Shown here piece by piece: positions 23,540 through 33,833 of a DNA stretch of 64,000 bases. The position numbers were made by a program, and so were the translations under genes. The notes beneath the pieces were generated by a model that was given only the letters and a program-made list of their open reading frames with translations, had not been told where the DNA came from and made no database searches. Source of the DNA: Ehretia macrophylla (lineage: Eukaryota; Streptophyta; Magnoliopsida; Boraginales; Ehretiaceae); contig CM075765.1 in the NCBI GenBank assembly GCA_037974665.1, positions 60,290,247 through 60,354,246 of the forward strand, read 5' to 3'. Numbering within the stretch: the first letter of the stretch is position 1; each line of letters begins with the position of its first letter.

Positions 23540-25960
23540 TGTGAAACCCCACTTTTTTGCTTTAACTCGATTTACGTGTTTTATCTCGTTTTGCGTGCAT
23601 TTGACCTGTTTATGTGCTATATGACTTAGAATGTTGTAATTTTGGTATCAATACTCCTAGAACATGCTAAACGTGCATTCATGAAATTTTCATAAAAAAC
23701 GGAGTCAGAAATTTTATCGTTGATTTTTAGTGAATAGTATTTTCAAAACACGTCTGCTAAAAATTTTGAAATTGGTCTTTTTAACCCTTCTAGACCTAGA
23801 CCACAGACTTCAATAGACCTGTGTTTGATGAAAATGGTTCTAAAATCGGCTTAGGAATTTATTAGGGTTTTTATACCAACTTTTGCAAAAATCGAGTTTT
23901 AAGCCGACTCGGGTGAAATTGTTTGAATGTAAAATTTCTTGTCACCTAAAAATAATCTACTTGAGCTATATTGGTTGTTGAATAATTGTTTTGAATTTTG
24001 GTGATCAATAAAATGCATTTAAAGTCAAGAAAACACTAAAAACACTAAAGTTTCAACTTTGACTTTCATTTAAAATCTTGACTTTCAAGCATATATCATC
24101 AACACACATTGCCAAAGCACAAAAACACACTCATTTTCACACACATGGCCGAGATTTTCATGGGAGAATAAGCCAAGGAGTTTTCAAGGTTTTCAAAGCA
24201 AAATTTCAAAGAAAAACCTAGTTTTTGTCCATAGAACTTCGTGCCGAATTGGATTCTGCTTGTTGGGCACGCATTCCTAGGCTTATATTGCATCAAAGGT
24301 GAGAGAAAAATTATAGATCTCAAAACTTGTCTTTTGCATTTTTGCGTATAAATGAAGATTGAACCGTTAGAATTGTAATCTGATGTTAGATTTTTTCTCC
24401 TTGCATGCTAGGGATTGTTTAGTGGTAATACTACGAGTTTCTGTCGGATGTAGCATAATTTTTATTTTTCGGGTATTAAATTTTGATTAAATTGTTTAAT
24501 GTTGAATTAATTGAGTTGTGATGATCGAAATCGATTGCCGTCGATTTCTAAATCCTTGATAATTACGTGTTCACGCTGTTGTAATGGCGAATTTTCAATT
24601 ACATTGCTCGTGGGAAAGTCCAAAAAATTCAGCCAAGACATCCTAGGGTTTTAGGGTTATTGGGCATGATTTGGAGGTGTTATGGTGGATTTCTGAGAGG
24701 GCTAATGTAATAGGTTGAATGGGTGAGTGATAGAAACTGATTTGGCAATGTTTGGGTTAGTAGAATGTAAGTTATGAATTTTTGAATTTTAGGGTGTCTT
24801 TCTTTAAATTCTTAAACTATGTCTTTAGATGATTGGGTGGTGTTTGAGTGATTGAATGGAGAGTTGTTGATGGGTAAACTAGGATTTAATTGTGTATTTA
24901 ATGCATGTCCGGTTGGATGGCCTACTTTGTCATCTAACTTAGTTATTTGTTATCTAATTGATTATTGATGTTATATTGATGTAAAGATGATTATTGATGA
25001 TTATTGATGAACCGAGAGACAGGCAATTCTTCTAGATTGTCCTCCCTTATTGTGAATGATGTTTATTATTATTGCTGAGTCTTGGTATGTGTGTGCCACC
25101 TCTCAGGCAGCATCGAGCTGTCGGGTTGATAACGGCATGACTACCAGAGACTACCTCCAGCTCGCATGACGGAGGTGTCATGGAGGGCGAGGCTAGTGAG
25201 GTACCTCGGGTGCGTGAGTAATAGGGAGTTACAAGAAGAATGGTTGAGATCGTGGTGGCGTTTGGTGCTACACCAACTAGAGTATCCTTTAATGAATGGT
25301 TATATAGTTATGTGATGATAGTATTATTGATGTTATTGTGTGTTTACTGACTCAAAGGATTATTCCAAGGAGTTTAGTAGACCTTGCTCGAGATATATCG
25401 GATCCTCATTGGGCTTATTTTATATAAGCTCACTCTCTATTATTGCATGCATACAGGTGTACTTTCACTGGATTACGTGTACGTGCCTCCTGAAGAGGAA
25501 AATGTGCCTTACGTGGATGAGTCCTATGTGCCGTAGTCTTACCCTTGATGTAGTACTATCTTACTATCTTGTACATTAACTTAGTAGACTTTTATATGCC
25601 TTGTAGTTTATAATGTAAAAGATGTTGAAAAGATAATGAATTAGTTGATGCTGTCTTGGTAGCCTTTCTTTTGTCTATGTTTAGGTTGCTAGGTTGGTAT
25701 CAACATATTTTGCGATGCATATTAAGGTTTACGTATTATGTTGGAACGGAGGCGTATGACAAGGAATGATTATTGTATAATATGGTTTGATGTATGTTGT
25801 ATTTTATTGAGGAGTTGTTTGTTGTATGGTTTATGGAGTTGAGGTATGATGTCCTATGGACGTTGGTTTAGAGCCTTGGTATCCTATTTACTATCGTTAT
25901 ACTGCCGAAATTCTGTTGCGTCCTGACTGATTATAGGAGGGGTCGAGTTTGGGCGTGACA
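23540..25960 (+). repeat. E2 5' LTR
   Basis: This 2421-bp LTR begins TGTGAAACCCC and ends TTTGGGCGTGACA. The leader ATGGCCGAGATT lies near 24144. The donor-like AAAG|GTGAGAG has GT at 24299-24300 and the acceptor-like CATGCATACAG has AG at 25455-25456. The following frame reads GVLSLDYVYVPPEEEN and reaches TAG at 25534. Confidence 0.92.
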
Positions 25961-25966
25961 TTTAAG

Positions 25967-25979
25967 TGGTATCAGAGCG
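25967..25979 (+). promoter_or_regulatory. E2 primer binding site
   Basis: TGGTATCAGAGCG, six bases downstream of the 5' LTR, differs only in its last base from the E1 site. It is the initiator tRNA-Met type. Confidence 0.9.
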
Positions 25980-25980
25980 C

Positions 25981-26476
25981 ATGTTAGCTGTCAGCCGGGG
26001 TCTCCTCGGAATGTGGGTAGTGGCCTAAGCATGCAAGTATGTACTAATTGAAAGAAAAGTAAAACATATGTTAATATGTTTATAATATTAATTTACTTAC
26101 GTGTCTAACTTTTTATGTGATCAATATGCATTATGTGACAAATTTGTTTTATGTGATTGAAGTGTCTTGTGTGAAGTTAGTTGTTTATATGGTTTTAATT
26201 GTTTATATCCTGCTTATATGAAACAACGTGCTTTAGGTACGCAAGGAACTTTGAGTGATTAATGTGAGTTACATAATCAATTTGACCTATGGGTAGTTTG
26301 TTGCTCATGAGACTTTAATTGTTTATAACTTATTATGTGATATAACTTGTTTACATGATATTGGCTTCTTATGTGTTGAATTGTGTGTTATATGACAATG
26401 TTGTTTTATATGTTAATTATGTATTATGTTGTACTTGTCTTCATGTGATATAATTGTATATATGTTATAACTGCGG
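25981..26476 (+). other. E2 leader, no gene
   Basis: This AT-rich stretch has repeated TTATGTGATT / TTTATATG-like phrases between the primer site and the first recognisable gag residues. The N-terminal half of gag present in E1 and E3 is absent here. Confidence 0.6.
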
Positions 26477-27403
26477 GTGACTCTTTTGGGTGAAGTAAGG
26501 ATGACTGTCAGAGCTCTTGGAATCAGAGGAAGACTTCGTAGGAATGAATTCATGTCTTTGAAACAGGGTAGCCTGTCTGTTACGCAGTATGAGGCCCGAT
26601 TTCATAATCTGTCACATTATGCTCCGGGTATGGTGCAAACTACTGAAAAGAGGATTAATAGATTCATTCGAGGGTTGAGGCCGGAGGTTCGAGATAGCTT
26701 GACTTCTTTTCAGTTTTCCACATACGGTGAAGCCCTTACTACTGCAACAAGAGTTGAGAAAGGAAAGAATGAGTTAGGGGCAGGGCCGAGTCAATCGAGT
26801 AGAAGACTTTCTCAGCTTCAGGACCAGCAAAGATATTTTTATCCTCAAAGTCGGTAGAGTCAGCTCCAGAGGCAAAATAGGCCAGTAGACTTGAGGATAC
26901 AACGGAGCAGTTTAACGGTTCCGCCAGTTCAGGGTTTCGTGGGTAACAGTGTTGCTATTCGTATTCCATCTTGTGATTTCTGTACCAAGAGGGGTCATGT
27001 TGAGACCGGATGTTGGAAGAAATTGGGGAGATGTCTAAGTTGTGGCAGTGATCAGCACATGAAAGAAGACTGTCATAAATGGCAAAATGATCGGGGTTTG
27101 ACTACAGTCAGGGATGCCCAGGAAAAGTCTACTATAGTGAGAGCTCAACAAGATGATTCAGTTACCTTATTGGTTCCAGATTCTTCTGGGAATCGTGTTG
27201 CGGATCAAGTCATACATTGTACTTTCTGCCGCCGGAAAGGCCATCTCGAGTCTAACTGTCGGAATAAAGCAGGAACATGTTTGGGTTGCGGTAGCAATCA
27301 GCACAGAGCAAGGAATTGTCCTAGGTATTCGAGGTCTAAGGGTCGGTCAGTGACCCAAGGTTACCAGGGTAGACCTATAGGCAGTGCATCACAGCAGCAG
27401 TAG
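26477..27403 (+). pseudogene. E2 gag fragment with two double zinc knuckles
   Basis: This is the capsid C-terminal part and nucleocapsid of a gypsy gag, in one frame interrupted by TAG at 26855-26857 (in QSR-stop-SQLQ, probably an old CAG). It reads LKQGSLSVTQYEARFHNLSH and RINRFIRGLRPEVRDSL, as in E1 and E3. Two double zinc knuckles then follow: CDFCTKRGHVETGC with CLSCGSDQHMKEDC (about 26970-27075), and CTFCRRKGHLESNC with CLGCGSNQHRARNC (about 27220-27320). E1 and E3 have one such pair. The frame stops at 27401-27403, where sequence has been lost before the protease. It would have bound element RNA in the particle. Confidence 0.85.
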
Positions 27404-27545
27404 TGAAAGGTAATTTCTTATTCTCAATCAATTAGTTAAGGTATTGAATGATTCCAGTGCTACATATTCTTTTATCATGTCTACTTGAGTGCAACGTGCT
27501 AGTATGCCAATAGAAAATTTACCTTATATGATTGAAGTTAGCACA
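27404..27545 (+). pseudogene. E2 protease stub
   Basis: GNFLFSIN, a stop, then a frame resembling VLIDSGATHSF (here NDSSATYSFI) and VQRASMPIENLPYMIEVST correspond to the start of the E1 protease. The catalytic Gly of DSG is Ser. Homology ends abruptly after EVST and the filler begins. Confidence 0.7.
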
Positions 27546-28055
27546 TGCACAATATTAGCTCAGTGTTTCATAATCAGCCGTTGGTATTTTCTTTGGTATT
27601 CTTCCTCGGGAGTTCTACATAAAGATTCATGTTCGGTATATCTCATTGGAATTCTTCTTTGGTATTTTCTATCGGTATTCTTATGTGGAATTCTTATATG
27701 GTGTTATTCCGAGTTCTTATTTCGGGGTTCATAATCGGTATTCTCCAATAGTGATCTTGTTCGAAGTCTTAATTGGTATTCTTGATTAGTGCTTTATTAC
27801 AGGATCTATGTTGGGCGTTCTTCTTTTTTAATTTACTTGGACTTCTTACTCGAAAGTCTTAGTCAGTGTTCTTAATCGCCATTCTTATTTAGGCTTCATA
27901 ACTGGGGATTCTTGTCGACAACCTTGATCAGTGTTTTGCTTGGTGTTCTCAAATGGTATTCGGAATTTGGTTTTCGGGCTTTCAATCCGTATGTTTGAGC
28001 CAGCACCTGAGCTTTTCTATAGATCGATGCAGAATTGCGAGGACGCAATTTCTTT
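27546..28055 (+). repeat. E2 filler: degenerate GGTATTCTT repeats
   Basis: This is a run of imperfect units such as GGTATTCTT, GGAATTCTT and GAGTTCTTA spaced roughly 12-25 bp apart. It occupies the place of RT, RNase H and integrase. The internal regions of family A carry the same kind of unit, on the same strand relative to their element. Confidence 0.7.
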
Positions 28056-28068
28056 AAGGGGGGGAGAA
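28056..28068 (+). promoter_or_regulatory. E2 polypurine tract
   Basis: AAGGGGGGGAGAA abuts the 3' LTR and is preceded by GACGCAATTTCTTT, similar to the phrase before the E1 tract. Confidence 0.88.
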
Positions 28069-30480
28069 GGTGAAACCCCACTTTTCTGCTTTAACTTGAT
28101 TTATGTGTTTTATCTCGTTTTACGTGCATTTGACCTGTTTATGTGCTATATGACTTAGAATGTGCTAATTTTGGTATTAATACTCCTAGAACATGCTAAA
28201 TGTGCATTCATGAAATTTTCATAAAAAACGGAGTCAGAAATTTTATCGTCGATTTTTAGTGAATAGTATTTTCGAAACACGTCCGCTAAAATTTTGAAAC
28301 TGGTCTTTTTAACCCTTCTAGACCTAGTCCACGGACTTTAATAGACCTGTGTTTGATGAAAATGGTTTTAAAGTCGGCTTAAGAATTTATTAGGGTTTTT
28401 ACACCGACTTTTGCGAAAATCGAGTTTTAAGCCGACTCGGGTGAAATTGTTTGATTGTAAAATTTCTTGTCACCTAAAAATAATCTACTTGAACTATCTT
28501 GAGTGTTGAATAATTGTTTTGAACTTTAGTGATCAATAAAATGCATTTAAAGTCAAGAAAACACTAAAAACACTAAAGTTTCAACTTTGACTTTCATTTA
28601 AAATCTTGACTTTCATGCATATATCATCAACACACATTGCCAAAGCACAAAAACACACTCATTTTCACACACATGGCCGAGATTTTCATGGGAGATTAAG
28701 CCAAGGAGTTTTCAAGGTTTTCAAAGCAATTTTTCAAAGAAAAACCTAGTTTTTGTCCATAGAACTTCGTGCCGACTTGGATTCTACTTGTTGAGCACGC
28801 ATTCCTAGGCTTATATCACATCAAAGGTGAGAGAAAAATTCTTGATCTCAAAATTTGTCTTTTGCATTTTTGCGTATAAATGAAGATTGAACCATTAGAA
28901 TTGTGATCTGATGTTAGATTATTGCTCCTTGCATGCTAGGGATCGTTTAGTGGTAATACTACGAGTTTTTGTCGGATGTAGCATAATTTTTATTTTTCGG
29001 GTATTAAATTTTGATTAAATTGTTTAATATTGAATTAATTGAGTTGTGATGATCGAAATCGATTGCCGTCGATTTCTAAATACTTGATAATTACGTGTTA
29101 ACGCTGTTGTAATGCCGAATTTTCAATTACATTGCTCGTGGGAAAGTCCAAAAAATTCAGCCAAGACATCCTAGGGTTTTAGGGTTATTGGGCATGATTT
29201 GGAGGTGTTATGGTGGATTTCCGAGAGGGCTAATGTAGTAGGTTGAATGGGTGAGTGATAGAAACTGATTTGGCAATGTTTGGGTTAGTAGAATATAAGT
29301 TATGAATTTTTGAAGTTTAGGGTGTCTTTCTTTAAATTCTTAAACTATGTCTTTAGATGATTGGGTGGTGTTTGAGTGATTGAATGGTGAGTTGTTGATG
29401 GGTAAACTAGGGTTTAATTGTGTATTTAATGCATGTCCGGTTGGATGGCCTACTTTGTCATCTAACTTAGTTATTTGGTATCTAATTGATTATTGATGTT
29501 ATATTGATGTAAAGATGATTATTGATGATTATTGATGAACCGGGAGACAGGCATTTCTTCTAGATTGTCCTCCTATACTGTGAATGATGTTTATTATTAT
29601 TGCTAAGTCTTGGTATGTGTGTGTCACCTCTCGGGCAGCATCGAGTTGTCGGGTTGATAACGGCATGACTACCTCCAGCTCGCATGACGGAGGTGTCAAG
29701 GAGGGCGAGGCTAGTGAGGTACCTCGGGTGCGTAAGTAATGGGGAGTTACAAGAAGAATGGTTGAGATCGTGACGGCGTTTGGAGCTACACCAACTAGTG
29801 TATCCTTTATTGAATGGTCATATAGATTATGTGATGATAGTATTATTGATGTTATTGTATGTTTACTGACTCAAAGGATTATTCCAAAGAGTTTAGTAGA
29901 CCTTGTTCGAGATCTATCGGATCCTCACTGGGTTTATTTTATATAAGCTCACTCTCTATTATTGCATGCATACAGGTGTACTTTCGCAGGATTACGGGTA
30001 CGTGCCTTCTGAAGAGGAAAATGTGCCTTACGTGGATGAGTCCTATGTGCCGTAGTCTTATCCTTGATGTAGTACTGTCTTACTATCTTGTACATTAACT
30101 TAGTAGACTTTTATATGCCTTGTAGTTTATAATGTAAAAGATGTTGAAAAGATAATGAATTAGTTGATGCTGTCTTGGTAGCCTTTCTTTTGTCTATGTT
30201 TAGGTTCCTAGGTTGGTATTAACATGTTTTGCGATGTATATTAAGGTTTACGTATTATGTTGGAACGGAGGCGTATGACGAGGAATGATTATTGTATAAT
30301 ATGGTTATGATGTATGTTGTATTTTATTGAGGAGTTGTGTGTTGTATGGATTATGGAGTTGAGGTATGATGTCCTATGGACGTTGGTTTAGAGCCTCGGT
30401 ATCCTATTTACTGTCGTTATACAGCCGAAATTCCGTTGCGTCATGACTGATTATAGGAGGGGTCGAGTTGGGGCGTGACA
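28069..30480 (+). repeat. E2 3' LTR
   Basis: This 2412-bp LTR begins GGTGAAACCCC, so the first T appears mutated. It ends GTTGGGGCGTGACA and is followed by TAGAG. The acceptor-like CATGCATACAG (AG at 29974-29975) and the frame GVLSQDYGYVPSEEEN up to TAG at 30053 are conserved relative to the 5' copy. The 79-codon frame at 29859-30098 recurs in both LTRs simply because the LTR is duplicated. Confidence 0.92.
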
Positions 30481-32156
30481 TAGAGCAACCAACACTGGCA
30501 ACCCGAGGCTACTCAGAGAGGCCCATCACTCATGCGCGGGACACTATGCAATGCAAGACTCGATACAAGGCGATAAACGAGCAATAAAGCCACACGTGGG
30601 AGAATAACAAAGTAGGTTACTCTCGCACGCAATAGCAACTGTTGATAAGCATTTAAATCAAAATCAATTCAAACAAGTATATCAAGCAACCCTAAGCATT
30701 CTTTAGGCATAATATCAAGAAAACAAGCAAAATCACAAATCGGCCCCAACTATCAAAACACTACCATTTCCAAACGAGCCACGAGTTCTGGAAACCGACT
30801 TCGCCAATCCTCCTAGGTTACCATAAAGCACGACTAAAGACCTCAAAACCCCACTTTACCCTAGAGTTCCCGCAAAGCCTCGATTTCTCCATTTGCTCAT
30901 TTGAACTATAACTACCTCAACCGATTACCCAACCAATGTCACAATTGCACCAAAAGTGCTTCCATGACCTCCCGAGACAATGCCATCACACAAAACGATA
31001 AAATGCCAAACTTGACCTAAACGACCTCAACTTTCACTAAGTCATTTTTCTCTGTTTTTCCATTACACATTCCAATTAAACCATACATTTAAGAATTCTA
31101 GCATATCTAGCACCTTCCTACATCAACAGAACACATAACGGAGCAACTTCATTGAAACGGGGGTTACTATTCACTATTTACTATTCAATTAACAATTTAT
31201 ATTTCAATTTCGATATTCAACCACAGAAAATATTAAAAAGCTATAAATACATGTTCTACAATTGCTAGGGAACATTCTTTAAGCAATGAAACGAACAAAA
31301 TAACAACCTACGTTTAAATCACAAAAATTAAAGTTTATGTTCAACATTTTCAAATGCGCAAATAATGATGAAACTCTCACCTTAGACGCTCCTAGACGCT
31401 AGGAAAACATCGTAGGATGCCTCGGAAACCACCCCGTGCAAGCTCACACGAAAAATCAAAGATTTGAAGTTGAATTTTCTTTTTTTTCTCTCCTCTTATT
31501 TTCGGCCCTGCCCTCTTTCTGTTTCAGCTTTGTTTTTTTTATTTTTTTATTTTGTGCTATTTAAGCTATTTTAAAAGATGGCAACAAGGTCAAATGGTCA
31601 AGGCTTGGTCAAGGCTCACTTAAGTTGGTCAAACTAGCTTATTTCATGCATTTTAAAGCTAAAACAACCAACACAAATCCAATTATAGTTAAATACAACT
31701 TAAAACACTAAAATTAAAATACTAAATGCTAGTTGTCACTATTTGCTGAAGACTAGAATTCATTTCCTAACTATCGCTCTCGTAATGCTATGCACTTTGC
31801 GACAATAAAAGAATAACAATTAAATCTCGAAGAATTTAAGAAATATATCATTTTTGGAAAGTATCATAGTTTAAAATTTACTCCGGCTCGGAGCTACTTT
31901 TCATTTAATTGAAATCCGAGCATTTAAGTGCAAGAAAAATAAAACCGATTGACATAAATATGAAAAGTAGGTGATATTCCGTTAAAATAATTAACTCAAG
32001 TATTATTTTAATTACTTCCAAAAAAAATATGGAAATAAAGCTACAATTAAATGTTTAACCAAAAATAAACACATAATTCAATGCTAACATTTAAGATAAC
32101 ACATAATTAAATGCAATTAAATGCCATTAAATGCATGCCGGGTTCGGGTTATCACA

Positions 32157-33833
32157 TCCTTCCCCCCTTAAAACAATTGCGTCCTCGCAATTCTTCTTCC
32201 AATAGAACTCTGCATCGACTGAAATCCAACTCTGACCACTCTTCATTGGTTGCTGCGCAAGACACTGAATAAGAACGCTCGAAGAATACCCTTCTAAGAA
32301 ATCCCCAATAGTACTGACTGAAAACTCCAAAGTAATAAGGCCAAATAAAGGCTTAATTGAAAATACCATCTTGAAATCGAAATAAGAATTCCGCTGGTCA
32401 AGAATACCATAGAAGAATTCCCTGCTAAAAGTGCCGAGAAGATGCCAATAAAGACTAAAGAAAAAATACTGTAATTATTACCAATTCCACACATTTATTA
32501 ACAAGAAGAATACCGAAGGAATATTCTATATACGAATCCTCTATAAAAGTCCAACAAGTATTAAATAAGGAAGTCAAAGGATAGCCAAAGTAGATGCATC
32601 ACATATAAGACCAAGCTCCAAGACCTCATCGCCATTTGCCGAGTGCAAACTTTATACAACTTACCACCAAGGAAGCCCAAAGTATTCCACAGCATACCGT
32701 AAGCAATATAAGATAATAATTCTGAATAAGATTCCAAGTATAAGACTTCCAATAGTGCCAACAAGGAAAATACCAGTAGAATGCCTACTAAGAATTCCAA
32801 AGAATACCGTAAGTAGTATTACACAATAAGTCCGATAGGAAATTCCAATTACCAAACCAAGTGAGGAATGCCAAAGAAAATACCCGAACAATGCTCCAGT
32901 AAGAAAATACCAAGGATTGACCAATAAATAAGTACCAAATAAATGACCACCAAAAATCCTATAGAATGCCATTGAAGGATTTCCAATAAGGATGCCAGTA
33001 ACACACCAATAAAGACCGAGACACATATGGCATAGATAATTTCATGCAGTAAGTCCTTTTGAAACCCCAATAGCAAAGTCTACCAAGAAGTGCCAATGAA
33101 ATTCCAAAGAATACCCAATAAGAAACCAAAGAATGCTCCAAAGAATAGCCAAATAGAACCTCAAAAGAAAACTACTCTTTCACAACTGTTAAGCACAGAG
33201 GAGGACCCTAGAGATTCGCCAATAACCGAGCTCCAAAAGCAAACACCAACTCCCAAATAAAGGCTAGTCAATTGCTGCTCATTCCCGTCAATCCACATAA
33301 CTTGGAGGGCCTGCTACTAACCATCTCTCTTCAGGGGAGGGAGAAGTCTTTCTTACCAGTTCAACAGGACATATATGAATGCCAAGATATCTCATTTATA
33401 CATATATGCCTTAATCTATAATGCAAGCAAGTTTACAAAAGAGTTTATTCAACAAAGTCACTCAAGCACGACAATCAAGTCAAGCACAACATAATCAATT
33501 CAATTCACGGCACAACCAATTCAAGACATTCCAATACACACATTACAAGCAATACTTCAAGCAAATAACAATTCATGAGATCAATTCGATTCACGATGCC
33601 AATTCAATAGGTCAATTCAACGCACAACTAGACACTTCACTTCACTTAGCACACAATTAACACATAACACATAACTATATCACATAGGAGCACACATTCA
33701 GGTCAAGACACACAATCCCACTTACAAGCATACACTTTCAAGACACACTTAACAAGCACACATTCAAGGATCACTACCCACCAGACCGAGGACCCTGTCC
33801 CGGGTTATGAGCTCAACAAGCTCTGATACCACC
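32157..33833 (-). other. Family A internal region 2 (non-coding filler)
   Basis: It begins TCCTTCCCCCCTTAAAACA (reversed polypurine tract) and ends with the reversed primer site AGCTCTGATACCA at 33819-33831. Like internal region 1 it is made largely of AAGAATACC / GAATGCC units. Minus-strand frames such as 32661-33026 are long and hydrophobic but have no recognisable domain, and their amino acids follow from the TTC/TTG-rich repeat. Confidence 0.8.

Larger units (their letters stand above)
23540..30480 (+). mobile_element. E2: gag-only Ty3/gypsy relative nested in LTR2
   Basis: E2 is 6941 bp with target duplication TAGAG (23535-23539 and 30481-30485). Its LTRs are related to those of E1 (TGTGAAACCCC against TGTGAGACCCC, both ending GTCGAGTT.GGGCGTGACA). 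The interior holds a primer site, a partial gag, a protease stub and then filler. Reverse transcriptase, RNase H and integrase are absent, so it resembles the class of non-autonomous elements that keep gag. The two LTRs look about 95% alike by eye, so E2 is younger than E1. Confidence 0.93.
22533..32156 (-). repeat. Family A LTR2, split by E2
   Basis: The two parts 22533-23539 and 30486-32156 together give about 2678 bp, matching LTR1 and LTR3. E2 occupies 23540-30480, flanked by TAGAG. The U5 motif is at 22624-22643 and the acceptor-like CATTTCAG is near 23128-23136. The right part ends GGGTTATCACA and is followed by the next polypurine tract. Confidence 0.88.

Noticed and set aside
25340..30098. 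Conserved 79-codon ORF seen twice (25340-25579 and 29859-30098)
   Set aside because: The two copies are the two LTRs of E2, so conservation comes from duplication by the element.
32661..33026. 121-codon hydrophobic frame resembling a membrane protein; similar frames near 58784-59044
   Set aside because: The hydrophobic residues follow from TTC/TTG/ATT-rich filler. Neighbouring frames are equally open, and the frames are not kept between copies.
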